Below are positions 33,886-43,848 of a stretch of 64,000 bases of DNA, in pieces (position 1 is the first letter of the stretch; every line of letters starts with the position of its first letter). The notes under the pieces were generated by a model. It worked only from the letters and a program-made list of their open reading frames with translations, was not told the origin of the DNA and ran no database searches. Source of the DNA: Alicyclobacillus sp. SO9 (lineage in GTDB: Bacteria; Bacillota; Bacilli; Alicyclobacillales; Alicyclobacillaceae); assembly GCF_016406125.1 (NCBI RefSeq), contig NZ_CP066339.1, positions 5,132,105 to 5,196,104 of the forward strand. The letters run 5' to 3'. The position numbers and the translations under genes are program-made.

Positions 33886-35409
33886 TTACACCTTTGACCC
33901 AGGTCTGCCTTGTCGACGGCCCGCAGCTTGACGATTTCTACCTCGTCTCGCCTGGCCCGTTTGCTCTGTCTGCCGCCTAGACTGGCTCCTCCCAGCTTGT
34001 GCCTTAAAACCGTGTCGTTGCTTCGGTTCCGACCTTGACTCCAATTTGGACTTTTGCCTTGAATCCAACTTTTCCTCGAAATTTGCCGTCGACTTTGGAC
34101 CCGACTGTACCTTTGCATTTAACGTTGGCTTTTGCTTTGCCTTTGACTCTTCCCTTACCTTCGACGTTGGCTTTTGCTTTGCCTTCCACATCGGCTTTGG
34201 CTTCCTTGTCGCACTATCCCGCATACCTCTGCTGTCCGGTTTCTTACTTACGCGTCTCGAAGTTCCTGATTTAGAAGACGCTCTATTTGAAGTCTCACTT
34301 TCAGGTCCCTGCTTTTCGATTGTCTGTCGCAGACCTCTTTCAATAGACGCCAGCCCAGGGCCGTCGGAAGGTGCAGCCAAAGTGATAGCCAGTCCAGTGT
34401 CTCCGGCCCGGCCCGTTCGACCAATTCGATGAATGTAACTCTCTGCATCAGGTGGCATGTCATAGTTGAATACGTGCGTGATCCCGTCGACATCAAGCCC
34501 CCTCGCTGCCACATCCGTTGCCACTAGCAGTTGAGTTTTTGCACTCCTGAACTTTCTGATGACGCGCTCCCGAACATTTTGAGAGAGATCCCCATGAATT
34601 TCCTCAGCTTCATATCCCTGTTTCTGTAGAAATTCACAGAGTGCCTTGACCCGGCGCTTTGTTCTGCAGAAAATAATCGCTAAATAAGGTCTTTCCTCAT
34701 CAAGCAAACGCTGAAGTGTGCTTTGCTTGTTGCTTTCAGTGGATTTAACAACTCGTTGTCTCACTGTCTCGATTGCAACTTGATTCCCTTTGACGTTGAT
34801 GTCTGCGGGTTTCGTTAAATAACGTTTTGCGAGCAAGCGGATTTGCTGTGGCAGTGTGGCAGAGAAGAGCATGGTTTGCCGAGACCGTCGCGTTTGCTGA
34901 ATAATGGCTTCTACTTCTTCAAGAAAGCCCATTTGAAGCATTTGATCCGCTTCATCTAGGACAAGCATTGACACCTTTGATAAATCAAGTGTCTCTCGGC
35001 GCACATGGTCCAAAATCCTGCCTGGCGTTCCAATTGCAATGTGCACGGACCGTCTCAATTTTCTTGCTTGTTGTTCCACTGCCTGCCCGCCGTATACTGC
35101 TAAAACATGTATCGTCTCAAGCTCTTTAGCAAGTTTCTTCGTTTCCGTTGCAACCTGAATAGCCAGTTCTCGAGTAGGTGTGATCACCAATGCCTGAGTT
35201 ACAGCATTGCCTGGATCTACTTTTTGAAGAATGGGCAATACAAAAGCAAGCGTCTTACCAGTACCTGTCTGCGCCTGTGCAATAACGTCTTGTCCCGATA
35301 GCACAACAGGTATCACCTGTTCTTGAATCGGAGTCGGATCAGTAATCCGCTGCGCAGTTAACGCAGCAACGACTTCTGCCGGGAGTTTATATTTTGAGAA
35401 ACCTGACAA
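33886..35409 (-). CDS. DEAD-box RNA helicase (CshA-like)
   Basis: 507 residues. Core of about 365 residues with all motifs: Q motif (TDPTPIQEQ), AQTGTGKT, PTRELA, DEAD, SAT, and HRIGRTGR near residue 330. From about 380 the tail is low-complexity and strongly basic (Lys, Arg, Ser, Gln), ending RRQGRPGSKV, likely an RNA-binding extension. Role in RNA remodelling, ribosome assembly or mRNA decay. Start TTG at 35409 behind GAGGTG. Single gene. Confidence 0.92.
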   Translation of the reverse strand: MSGFSKYKLPAEVVAALTAQRITDPTPIQEQVIPVVLSGQDVIAQAQTGTGKTLAFVLPILQKVDPGNAVTQALVITPTRELAIQVATETKKLAKELETIHVLAVYGGQAVEQQARKLRRSVHIAIGTPGRILDHVRRETLDLSKVSMLVLDEADQMLQMGFLEEVEAIIQQTRRSRQTMLFSATLPQQIRLLAKRYLTKPADINVKGNQVAIETVRQRVVKSTESNKQSTLQRLLDEERPYLAIIFCRTKRRVKALCEFLQKQGYEAEEIHGDLSQNVRERVIRKFRSAKTQLLVATDVAARGLDVDGITHVFNYDMPPDAESYIHRIGRTGRAGDTGLAITLAAPSDGPGLASIERGLRQTIEKQGPESETSNRASSKSGTSRRVSKKPDSRGMRDSATRKPKPMWKAKQKPTSKVREESKAKQKPTLNAKVQSGPKSTANFEEKLDSRQKSKLESRSEPKQRHGFKAQAGRSQSRRQTEQTGQARRGRNRQAAGRRQGRPGSKV

Positions 35410-35624
35410 CTAAACACCTCATCATTGAGCTTTCAGTGCTCTATTTGTTAACGACTTGTTAACCACGCTCACTGTAAACCGTTCAATTTGTACTCTAATT
35501 GCATTCCTGAACTATAGCATAATAAAGAGACTTATGATTTCAAAGTTTCGCTTGAACCTCGTTTCCCAAGCCCTTGCCGCCTTATCCCCCGCCGTAGCGG
35601 CCGTCATACGCCCAAAAACGTCAC

Positions 35625-36104
35625 CTATTTATGGTACGGTTCCCCTCGTGCGATGCGAATTCCCCGGTAAATCTGTTCCATCAAGACTACGCGAGCCAAC
35701 TGGTGCGGCAAAGTGACAGGCCCAAAACTCCAGCGAAAGTCCGCCCGGCTAAGTAGAGCGTGGCTTAAGCCGTAAGAGCCGCCGATGAGAAAGACAAGTC
35801 GGCTAAATCCTTTCCCGATGAGACGAGTGTACTCCTGGCTCCACTCGACGGACGAAAGGGATGAACCAGAAACATCCAATGCAACGATACCGTCTCTGTC
35901 ACGGATGTATTTTGTGATTCTTTCCCCTTCAGTGTCCTGGATGGCTTGTTGCACTTTGACGGAGGCGTTATCCGGGGCTGGCTCATCAGCTACTTCTTGA
36001 ATTTTTAACTTCACATACCCTGAGAGACGCTTCTCGTATTCAGAAACCGCGTCCTTCCAGTATCTTTCCTTCAATTTGCCTACGCAGATAATCTGAATTT
36101 GCAC
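35625..36104 (-). CDS. rlmH: 23S rRNA pseudouridine-1915 N3-methyltransferase RlmH
   Basis: 159 residues, exactly the family length. SPOUT fold: start IQIICVGKLKERYW, SAM site FLIGGSYGLSH, C-terminal HQLARVVLMEQIYRGIRI. Methylates pseudouridine 1915 in helix 69 of 23S rRNA in assembled ribosomes. The GTG at 36104, behind GGGGAGCAGC, is chosen over a longer frame. It follows htrA, as in Bacillus-type genomes. Confidence 0.95.
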   Translation of the reverse strand: MQIQIICVGKLKERYWKDAVSEYEKRLSGYVKLKIQEVADEPAPDNASVKVQQAIQDTEGERITKYIRDRDGIVALDVSGSSLSSVEWSQEYTRLIGKGFSRLVFLIGGSYGLSHALLSRADFRWSFGPVTLPHQLARVVLMEQIYRGIRIARGEPYHK

Positions 36105-36465
36105 TTGCTGCTCCCCTAACAACGGTCTGTTCAAAACCACAGGTATATCGCGCGAAAAACAAATCGCTTTCTGCATTTTTCGGTCATCGAATTCTGCGCC
36201 TGTCCGAAAAATTAACGAAAAGATGAAAAATAAGCGGAAAGCTTTAGTAGTGTCGCGCTGTTTTTACCTTGGTAATACCGTTATTGTAGCAAACAGCTCC
36301 ATGTGAAGAAAAAGATGCCGACAAAAGACGATTCAAAGGAGGCCTGGCCTTATAAAAGAGGGCCTTTAAAAAGGCCCCAAACAGTCCGCCACGGTGTGAC
36401 TTGTAAATCCCATTGGCATTGGTTACTTAATAAGGTTTACCGTACTCGTATTCCGTTGAACTTCC
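36105..36465. other. Intergenic region between rlmH and htrA
   Basis: About 360 bases without a gene. It holds the htrA terminator (36360-36377) and, nearer rlmH, an AT-rich stretch that may carry its promoter. Nothing else seen. Confidence 0.4.
36360..36377 (-). terminator. Rho-independent terminator after htrA
   Basis: On the minus strand GGGCCTTTTTAAAGGCCC followed by TCTTTTAT, about 90 nt downstream of the htrA stop. It ends the wal-htrA transcription unit and separates it from rlmH. Confidence 0.7.
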
Positions 36466-37791
36466 CTACTCCCCGAAGAGGCTGGGAATTGAAGAAAAGG
36501 AATCAGGAGCAGTCGATTGTGCCGAGTGATGTGTTGTGTTTGGCGACTCCATTCTTCCGAGTTTTACTTTTAAGATAAATGGCTTGGTTCCGCGATAGAC
36601 CTTAAGCTCTATGGTTTGTCCCGGTTTTGATTGAAACAAGTAGGTGCGAAGGTCAGCCATAGTTTTTACAGTCTTGCCGTTGTAGCCTACAATCACATCT
36701 TGAGCTTTCAGTCCGCCTGCTTTTGTTTCGCTGGACAAGACGGATCGAACCCAAACTCCGTAGTCAACGGGAACATCGGGCCACCATTCTTCTGGAATTG
36801 TGGTGAGTGAGATTCCCTCAATGCCGATTGAGGGATGAGCTGCATGACCTGTGCGCATTATCTGGCCAGCTATATTTTGAACTTCATTGGATGGAATAGC
36901 GAATCCCATTCCTTCCACAGTTGGGTCAACAATTTTACTACTGTTGATACCGATGATTTCTCCATTAATGTTCAGCAATGGCCCGCCGCTGTTACCTGGA
37001 TTGATTGCCGCATCCGTTTGAATGACGGTCTGATAATCGAGCACATTGTGCTGCGGATCATTGGGTTGCTCGACCGGCATCACTCGGCCCCGTGCACTGA
37101 CGATACCTGAAGTAACGGAATCCTCAAAGTCCAAGCCCATTGGCGATCCAATTGCTATGGCAGGTTCACCGACTTGAAGCTTGTCTGAATTTGCAAATAC
37201 TACGGGGGAAACGCCCTTGACGTCCTTCTCTGGTACCTTGATAACGGCTAAATCAGTGTATGGGTCTGTTCCGACCACAGTGGCAGTGACGTGCTTTCCC
37301 TTTTTCAACACCACTTCAACTTTGGCCGCACCTTGAACCACGTGATTGTTTGTTACAAAAAAACCGTGCTTCTTGTCTTTGCTTATCAAGACACCAGAGC
37401 CTACGTCGTTCGCTTGCAATTTCGATTGTTGAGTGAAAAAGTCACTGACCCGTTTATAATTGACAATTCCGACGACCGCTGGCTCCACTTTCTTAACGGC
37501 TCGGATAATCCCGCTGTGCACCGACATATCCGCAGAAGTGGGAACCTCCCCGGATGGTACCTTCCCAAGTGGTACTTTTCCAAATGGTACTTTCCCGAGT
37601 TGTACTTTTTCAGCTGTAGAATACATAGTGGAAGTCTCAAGTGAATGCCGTCCTTGCACGTTTGGATAGGCAACTATAGCAAGCCCTGCACCCGCCAATG
37701 CAGACACTGCCGCAACGCTGGTCCAACGCAGAACTTTGATTGACGCAGCGTGTTTCCTCTTAATGTGTTTATTCGTGTTGTAGTAGCCCAT
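36466..37791 (-). CDS. htrA: HtrA/DegP-like serine protease with PDZ domain
   Basis: 441 residues. Cytoplasmic N-terminus, one membrane anchor (TSVAAVSALAGAGLAIVAY), then the S1C protease domain with catalytic His in NNHVV, Asp in TDLAVIKV and Ser in GNSGGPLLN, and a C-terminal PDZ domain (about 330-425). Degrades misfolded exported proteins. The linker has repeats of GKVP (residues about 55-75). Start ATG at 37791 behind AAGGGGG. Last gene of the wal locus, as yyxA/htrC in B. subtilis. Confidence 0.93.
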   Translation of the reverse strand: MGYYNTNKHIKRKHAASIKVLRWTSVAAVSALAGAGLAIVAYPNVQGRHSLETSTMYSTAEKVQLGKVPFGKVPLGKVPSGEVPTSADMSVHSGIIRAVKKVEPAVVGIVNYKRVSDFFTQQSKLQANDVGSGVLISKDKKHGFFVTNNHVVQGAAKVEVVLKKGKHVTATVVGTDPYTDLAVIKVPEKDVKGVSPVVFANSDKLQVGEPAIAIGSPMGLDFEDSVTSGIVSARGRVMPVEQPNDPQHNVLDYQTVIQTDAAINPGNSGGPLLNINGEIIGINSSKIVDPTVEGMGFAIPSNEVQNIAGQIMRTGHAAHPSIGIEGISLTTIPEEWWPDVPVDYGVWVRSVLSSETKAGGLKAQDVIVGYNGKTVKTMADLRTYLFQSKPGQTIELKVYRGTKPFILKVKLGRMESPNTTHHSAQSTAPDSFSSIPSLFGE

Positions 37792-37940
37792 GCACGTTTC
37801 CCCCTTCTTCATCCTAGCCATGCACAAACTCAGTTTGTCCTGAGTATGTGCCAACTATTCCAAAGAAAGGGTCACTGAAGGCCTGCTGAAAACGCACTGA
37901 GAACCTTGTGCAGGCGGACTGCTTCGGCTCTACTGACTGA

Positions 37941-38768
37941 CTACTGACTACGTGGTACGAACGGTGAGACGGCTCGACACAGGGGTGTAGGCTCATGTCT
38001 GCTGGTATGATGCAAGCGCGTCTGGTCTTTGTAATGCGGTTTAATCTCATGAAGCAAAGACTCAACGGTCAACTCGGCCAAATCTCTTTGATTATTTTCT
38101 TCACTCAGGTGAGCCAGGTATACGGAGACTTCGTCTGTTCCTAATAGGTCTGCGAGGGCTAGTGTTGCGTCGTGGTTTGACAAGTGGCCTTTATCACTGA
38201 GTATTCTTCTCTTGACACTCCACGGATAACGGCCTGCTCGAAGCATGTCCACATCGTGATTTGTCTCTAATATGTATGTATGGCATCCTGTTAAGACAGA
38301 TTTGATGGTGTCACTCATATATCCTAGGTCGGTGACGACGGCCAACGACTCACCGTTGCTGTCAAAGCGAAATGCAACGGGTTCTTCTGCGTCGTGAGAA
38401 ACGGCGAAGGTTGTTACGGTAATATCTCCTATGGTAAGGGTGTCCTTATCCTGAACTCGGTGCCAGCGATTTATGTCAAAGCTTTCTGGATTCACTTTTG
38501 TACCGGACCCGGACCAGGTCCCCTCCGTAGCATATACGGGTGCTGTGGAATGTTTGATGACCTGTGAGAGTCCGCGAACGTGATCGATATGTTCATGAGT
38601 CAGCAATATAGCATCTATTTCATCTAACGGACTAGCGCCCACAGTTTCCAGACGGGTTCGAATTTGTTTACCGCTGATGCCTGCGTCTAATAGGATTTTC
38701 GTCGATTCAGTTTGCAGATAAAGTGAGTTTCCAGAGCTTCCGCTTGCCAAGACACTAAACTCTAACAC
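37941..38768 (-). CDS. walJ: WalJ (YycJ) metallo-beta-lactamase-fold hydrolase
   Basis: 275 residues. Beta-lactamase fold with metal motif HEHIDH and the SGSSGNS start typical of YycJ. Homologs are exonuclease-like enzymes linked to DNA repair and to coupling of cell division with the Wal pathway. The final 30 residues (beyond LLHEIKPHY) are unusual and may be a lineage-specific tail. Fifth gene of walRKHIJ. Confidence 0.92.
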   Translation of the reverse strand: MLEFSVLASGSSGNSLYLQTESTKILLDAGISGKQIRTRLETVGASPLDEIDAILLTHEHIDHVRGLSQVIKHSTAPVYATEGTWSGSGTKVNPESFDINRWHRVQDKDTLTIGDITVTTFAVSHDAEEPVAFRFDSNGESLAVVTDLGYMSDTIKSVLTGCHTYILETNHDVDMLRAGRYPWSVKRRILSDKGHLSNHDATLALADLLGTDEVSVYLAHLSEENNQRDLAELTVESLLHEIKPHYKDQTRLHHTSRHEPTPLCRAVSPFVPRSQ

Positions 38769-38779
38769 GCGAGTTCCTC

Positions 38780-39616
38780 CTAGGATGGTGTTTCAATTTC
38801 TCCAGTGAATGCGTTAATGTAGTAGACGTTGTTGACAGTGACAATGCGCCATACAGGGAACCAGTAGTTAGACGAAACAGTGGAACTTGAGACATTGCTC
38901 GGAGCTTTGAGGGCGTACCCCAAGTCGATTTCCTGTATCACATTATCTTGCCCCTGAGAGGATTTGTCCACCGTGTTGTTGGCGAGACTGTTCAGCGCAT
39001 CCAATGCAGAGATCGTGGGTTTGGGTGTCCCTACCACCTGAACATTACTATAAAGGGTCTGCTGAAACCCAGTGGCCGCCCCGTTTTTGTGCTGCACGTC
39101 CAACGGTGCATCAAACATCGGAAGTCCTTGAAAGTTCTCTTCGAATATCCAATTATGTGTGCCAGTGAGCGTTGCGTCTTGCTTGTACTTGTTTCCCGAC
39201 AGTGCCAGTAAAGCGGCATTATCCGAATTCGAGATTTGTTTCGGTGGATTGAGTGTCACTGTCCATGTGCCTGGCTCATTGATTTTTATCTTTTGCTTGT
39301 CGACATTGACGATGCCCGCCTGTTGATTGAAAGAGAAGCTTTTTGCATTGGGGAATAACTGCTTTGCCAATTGGTGCAGATTCAAATTTGCTGTCTTTGC
39401 CTTGAGCGACGGCAAATTTGGATGAGTTTGTGGAATGCTGGCCTTAAGACTAAAATCATGTTGAGCCAACAAGGTTTTTGTGTTGGCAATCAAGTCTGTA
39501 CGAGATTCGATATAGCCTTTCGTGGCCTGCCGCGACTGTACATATTGCCAGCCTAACAGGAGGTCGAGCAGAAGGAAAACAACAATTAACCACGTCTTTG
39601 CAGTTTCCCAGTTCAT
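38780..39616 (-). CDS. walI: WalI (YycI) regulator of WalK
   Basis: 278 residues: one N-terminal membrane helix (WLIVVFLLLDLLLGWQYV) and an extracytoplasmic domain ending YWFPVWRIVTVNNVYYINAF, the YycI/YycH pattern. It works with WalH to set WalK activity at the membrane. Starts 4 nt inside the end of walH, so translationally coupled. Confidence 0.9.
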   Translation of the reverse strand: MNWETAKTWLIVVFLLLDLLLGWQYVQSRQATKGYIESRTDLIANTKTLLAQHDFSLKASIPQTHPNLPSLKAKTANLNLHQLAKQLFPNAKSFSFNQQAGIVNVDKQKIKINEPGTWTVTLNPPKQISNSDNAALLALSGNKYKQDATLTGTHNWIFEENFQGLPMFDAPLDVQHKNGAATGFQQTLYSNVQVVGTPKPTISALDALNSLANNTVDKSSQGQDNVIQEIDLGYALKAPSNVSSSTVSSNYWFPVWRIVTVNNVYYINAFTGEIETPS

Positions 39617-40896
39617 GAATTTGCCCCTCCCTTTATGACCAATCCGGTTACGGCATCAATCGTAGCCTTCAGTTCGCCGTCCGCGTAAATTTGATAGACT
39701 GGCTCTAAAATGCCTGTGTTGCTTCCCTTCATCTTCAAGTCGTAGCCAAGTTGCGGAGTGACACTCTGCAAGGATAAATTGAGGCTGGCCAAGGTTTTCG
39801 TGAGTTGACTCGAAGAGATTGTCTTTACTGTGCTGGAATGACTCGTGCCCGCGATGTTAATCAGCGGCCGTTGGTACGTCACAATGTGACCGTTGTCAAG
39901 GGAAATGCGGTACTGCTGCGCTGTATTTAGTATAGGAAGCCCGTTGAAGATAGACTGAAACACAAAGCTTGTCTGATACGTATTCTCCCCCAGCTTCACC
40001 ATTGAGTTTTTTGGAATCCCTCCGTGGTTGGTCAGGTAATTCAGAATCGCTGAGACAGAGCCCTGCTGGCCGGCTTCCCCGGAAGCAGCATTTGGGTCTT
40101 CAAACGTCAGTTGGCGTGCGTGTGTATTCCACTGCACAGCCCTGCTGCCGTCTGTCCAAATGACTCGTCCCTTATTTTCTTGAATCCGGGTCAAGGCTTG
40201 CGTGTTGACAAAGAATGAGTGAACCAAAAGCAACAACGTAGGTTGTTCCAGACTAACTGTGTATTTCTTAACAGAGTACGATTGTTTCGGAACGAGTGTA
40301 TAAGTGCTCCTATCGAGCATCAGCCACGGGTTCGTTTTGATTTCGTCACCAATAATGTGAGTAAAATGCGAAGGATCAATATCTGTCGTTCCCACATAAG
40401 TCTGCGGCCCGGCTAAAAGAGCGATTTGAACCTTGTGGGCTCCGGACGATTGCTGAAACAGAATGATTTGACTTGTCGGCGGTGTAAATGCTGTAGATGC
40501 AATGGACGGGACAAACTGGCTTACATTGTCGCGATTCAGTGTGACACCGAACTTAAATACGGCAGACCTGGCGACAGATGCCGGAGAGAAATTTGAGCGC
40601 AGTCTCAAATTAGAGACACTGAGTGTGCTCAACATCGTCATCCATCTGTTGTACTCGCCGCTGCCGGGCAAAGCAACGCTGTTTTGCGCAGGTTTCCCAG
40701 TACTCACGATAACTTGAGTTGGCCTTGTTACCTGTTGCAATGTGGGTGTCGTCGAATCGGTTGAACGTCCAGAGGACGTACTGAACCCCACTTCTGTTGG
40801 ACCAAGCCAACTTCCATGCCAAATGAAGTAACTGAGCAACAAACTGAGTCCGGCCAGGAGAAATAACAACAGCGTTTTCAACCGTCGCAGCAGCAT
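39613..40896 (-). CDS. walH: WalH (YycH) regulator of WalK
   Basis: 427 residues: an N-terminal membrane helix (LLLFLLAGLSLLLSYFIW) and a large extracytoplasmic region in two beta-rich lobes, ending LEPVYQIYADGELKATIDAV. It contacts WalK through the transmembrane helices in Bacillus. Its start shares a base with the walK stop, typical of this operon. Confidence 0.9.
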   Translation of the reverse strand: MLLRRLKTLLLFLLAGLSLLLSYFIWHGSWLGPTEVGFSTSSGRSTDSTTPTLQQVTRPTQVIVSTGKPAQNSVALPGSGEYNRWMTMLSTLSVSNLRLRSNFSPASVARSAVFKFGVTLNRDNVSQFVPSIASTAFTPPTSQIILFQQSSGAHKVQIALLAGPQTYVGTTDIDPSHFTHIIGDEIKTNPWLMLDRSTYTLVPKQSYSVKKYTVSLEQPTLLLLVHSFFVNTQALTRIQENKGRVIWTDGSRAVQWNTHARQLTFEDPNAASGEAGQQGSVSAILNYLTNHGGIPKNSMVKLGENTYQTSFVFQSIFNGLPILNTAQQYRISLDNGHIVTYQRPLINIAGTSHSSTVKTISSSQLTKTLASLNLSLQSVTPQLGYDLKMKGSNTGILEPVYQIYADGELKATIDAVTGLVIKGGANS

Positions 40897-42644
40897 TATG
40901 TCCTCTCCTCGTTTAGCGGCAGAATAATCGTAACGGTCGTTCCTCTGTTTAGTTCGCTCGTAATCGTAATTCTGCCTCCGTGAAGGTCAATAATTTCCCT
41001 TGCGAGAGCAAGTCCCAGGCCTGTTCCGCCTTTCCTGCGTGATCGCGCTTTATCAACACGATAAAATCTCTCGAATACGTGCTCAAGGTCATCTTTTGGA
41101 ATTCCGATGCCAGTGTCTTCAATTTGTATGTTCAAGTGCGCGTTTGCAGCCTTGGCGGAAATCCTAATGCTGCCCCCTGCCGGTGTATATTTCAGCGCAT
41201 TCCCCAAGACATTGTCCATCACTCTATCTAGCAGGTCCTTGTCACCATAGATTTGGAGGTGTTGTGCAACATTGTACTGAATGTTCATTTTCTGCTCTTT
41301 AATTTGAAGTGCCAATCTCTGTAATGCATCTTCTACCCAACGTCGTACGGGAATTCTGATTGCAGAAGACTTGACTTTCTTGGTCTCAAGTCCGGACAAC
41401 TGCAGTAAGTCCCTTGTTAGACGTACCATTCTGTCCGTTTCTTGTTCGCAAACGGCGAGAAATTGTGACCGTGTCACCTCATCAATCGTGTCTTCGCCTT
41501 CGCGCAGCGCTTCCAGATATGATTTGATACTTGTAAGAGGTGTTCGTAGTTCATGGGATACGTTTGCAACGAAGTCTCGCCTAGACTCATTCAGCTTCTC
41601 TTGCTCGGTAATATCCCGAATAACGGCAACGTAACCGGTCAACTCTCTGTTTTGTTTGAGTGCAGTCATGTGAACATGCAACAGTGCTTTACCAAGGCTT
41701 CGCACGATACTTTTCTCTTCAACACCTTGTGCCATTTCGTCTCGAAGGCCCAGCCGATCTGCCGCATGTTTTAGGTCTTCATTTCCCTCGGGGAATACTC
41801 TAACAGCCGCTTCGTTTGCAAACATGGTATCTCCGTTTGCAGCAAATGCTACCACGCCGTCTCCCATGTACGTAATGACCGCGCGCAGCCGATCCCGTTC
41901 GCGTCGATTGTCCTCCAACGCTTTTTCAAGGTGATCGGCAAGGTGGTTAATGGCTTTCCCCAAGTCACCGAGTTCGTCCTCATTGTCCGCCTCGACTCGC
42001 TGACTGAAATCCCCTGCAGCCATACCTCTGGCCTGTATCGTCACATCCAGAACCGGCTTCGTGATGGTTCTCGAGAGAATGATGGTGAGTAGAACGGTAA
42101 TCAGAAGCACAGCCGCACTGGTAGTATAAAAGATTGTCGTGACCTTTCTTACTGTCGTGTACGTGCTTTGAATTGGAACGACATCCTCAACCACCCCAAC
42201 AAACTTCTTGTGAAACGTGATGGGAACTGCAACCGCCAAAATGTGGTCTCCATTCTGGGGGTCGTAGCGAATACCAGCCACCTTCTTCTTACCCACGAGA
42301 ACTTGTGTTGCAATGGAGTCAATGCGCTTTTGTCCAACCAAAGCGGTACCTGCAGAGGTGTCCTGAACAATGCCTCGCTTATCAAGAATATATACGATGC
42401 CGCTTAACTGTTGCGGGAACGAAGACAAAAGCGAGGATATGTCACCTGGATTCTTCTTTGAATTTGCGAGTTGCGGTGCGACGATGGTTGCAAGAAGCTT
42501 TGCTTGCCGCTCCACATTGGCGGTTTCCCCGTTCAGCAGAGAAGAGTTCAATGTCCTGACGAAGTAGGCTCCAACGAGTTGCAGAGCAAACAGGATAAGC
42601 AGAAGATAAACGAAGACTAGTTTGACGCGAATACTACGCCACAT
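40896..42644 (-). CDS. walK: WalK essential sensor histidine kinase
   Basis: 582 residues. Two membrane helices (about 8-28 and 165-190) flank an extracytoplasmic Cache-like domain; then HAMP (about 190-245), PAS (about 255-360), HisKA (NVSHELRTPLTSIKSYLEAL, His near 362) and HATPase (NVLGNALKYTP, DTGIGIP, GTGLGLALAREII). Controls cell-wall hydrolase genes with WalR. Six nt downstream of walR. Confidence 0.95.
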   Translation of the reverse strand: MWRSIRVKLVFVYLLLILFALQLVGAYFVRTLNSSLLNGETANVERQAKLLATIVAPQLANSKKNPGDISSLLSSFPQQLSGIVYILDKRGIVQDTSAGTALVGQKRIDSIATQVLVGKKKVAGIRYDPQNGDHILAVAVPITFHKKFVGVVEDVVPIQSTYTTVRKVTTIFYTTSAAVLLITVLLTIILSRTITKPVLDVTIQARGMAAGDFSQRVEADNEDELGDLGKAINHLADHLEKALEDNRRERDRLRAVITYMGDGVVAFAANGDTMFANEAAVRVFPEGNEDLKHAADRLGLRDEMAQGVEEKSIVRSLGKALLHVHMTALKQNRELTGYVAVIRDITEQEKLNESRRDFVANVSHELRTPLTSIKSYLEALREGEDTIDEVTRSQFLAVCEQETDRMVRLTRDLLQLSGLETKKVKSSAIRIPVRRWVEDALQRLALQIKEQKMNIQYNVAQHLQIYGDKDLLDRVMDNVLGNALKYTPAGGSIRISAKAANAHLNIQIEDTGIGIPKDDLEHVFERFYRVDKARSRRKGGTGLGLALAREIIDLHGGRITITSELNRGTTVTIILPLNEERT

Positions 42645-42649
42645 CTGTG

Positions 42650-43348
42650 TTACCTCCGCGCTGCAAAGTATCCGACCCCGCGTTTCGTCAGAACGTATTG
42701 AGGTTGACTAGGGTCCGTCTCGAGTTTTTCCCGCAAACGCCGCACTGTCACGTCCACGGTACGGAGGTCCCCTTCATAGTCGTCTCCCCAAACGTCTGTT
42801 AACAGTTGGTCTCGGGTATAGACCATTCCGGGATGAGCTGCCATGGTGGCCAGCAGTTCAAACTCGCGGTGTGTCAAGGGGATGTCCGTGCCTGACTTTT
42901 TCACTTCATAGAGGTTAAGGTCAATTACAACATCACCGATGAAAAGCCTGCGGTTTGAGTTTTGGTCTTGATGATTGTCTTGGTCTTGCCACTGTCTGCG
43001 AAGATTCGCCTTGACCCTCGCAACCAGTTCCCTGCCGCTAAAAGGTTTGGTCACATAATCATCGGCACCGATTTCCAATCCTAGGACCTTGTCCACTTCT
43101 GAATCTCGAGCCGTAAGCATAATGACTGGGGCCATGCTGAAATTGCGTATTTCGCGGCAGACTTCAAATCCGTCTTTTTCAGGAAGCATAATGTCTAACA
43201 GGAGCAGGTCCGGTTCATAAGCTTTGGCCATGCTGACGGCCTCTTCACCATCAAAGGCGGTGATGACTTCAAACCCTTCCCGCTCCAGTGTGAACTTCAG
43301 TATATTGGCAATCGGTTCTTCGTCCTCCACCACCAAAACCGTAAACAT
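42650..43348 (-). CDS. walR: WalR essential response regulator
   Basis: 232 residues. Receiver domain with VVEDEE, phosphoacceptor LDIMLP (Asp near 53), MLTARD and DYVTKPF; then an OmpR-type winged helix ending [10 protein letters not shown]. An Asn/Gln/Asp-rich linker ([14 protein letters not shown]) is longer than in Bacillus. First gene of walRKHIJ, 55 nt after the hypothetical gene upstream. Confidence 0.96.
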   Translation of the reverse strand: MFTVLVVEDEEPIANILKFTLEREGFEVITAFDGEEAVSMAKAYEPDLLLLDIMLPEKDGFEVCREIRNFSMAPVIMLTARDSEVDKVLGLEIGADDYVTKPFSGRELVARVKANLRRQWQDQDNHQDQNSNRRLFIGDVVIDLNLYEVKKSGTDIPLTHREFELLATMAAHPGMVYTRDQLLTDVWGDDYEGDLRTVDVTVRRLREKLETDPSQPQYVLTKRGVGYFAARR

Positions 43349-43403
43349 CTCATTGCCTCCTATGCCTGTGAGCTCTGCCAGCAGTACTGGGCCAACCTAT
43401 CCT

Positions 43404-43847
43404 TTAATGACGGTGCACCCAGACGAATCTCGGACTTTTGACAACGGTCTGATACCGACCTAAATTGTGCAGTAACGTGGAGTATTTGTCGCGTTCAAGG
43501 GGATTCATTGAAGCAGTTTGGTAACTGCTTAAATCGAACACAGGCGGTCCGAACCACCATGACTTTCGTGTAATATAGGCATTGACTCCAACTAGCTCAC
43601 CCCGCTGAGCGTATGCCGGTACATCGTATACGTAGGCGTAGCGAGACCAGAAGGCCACACAAAGCAAGATAGCCAGAACAGTAAAAGTACGTATCCAAAA
43701 GCGAGTTGTTTGTACAGACCTCAGCATACGTACACGCCGAACCCTGCTGCGTCGGCGTTTACGGATCATTCTTCTGCGCCGCGCAAGCTGCTTTTGGTGC
43801 TCACCCCTGGTTAACCTGCTATCTGTTTGTGGCGTCAATCCTGTCAC
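43404..43847 (-). CDS. Hypothetical single-pass membrane protein
   Basis: 147 residues. A very basic N-terminus (HQKQLARRRRMIRKRRRSRV), one membrane helix (FWIRTFTVLAILLCVAFW) and an outside domain of about 75 residues. It begins directly after the dnaB stop and precedes walR. I do not recognise it; its place suggests a lineage-specific envelope protein. Confidence 0.7.
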   Translation of the reverse strand: MTGLTPQTDSRLTRGEHQKQLARRRRMIRKRRRSRVRRVRMLRSVQTTRFWIRTFTVLAILLCVAFWSRYAYVYDVPAYAQRGELVGVNAYITRKSWWFGPPVFDLSSYQTASMNPLERDKYSTLLHNLGRYQTVVKSPRFVWVHRH

Positions 43848-43848
43848 C

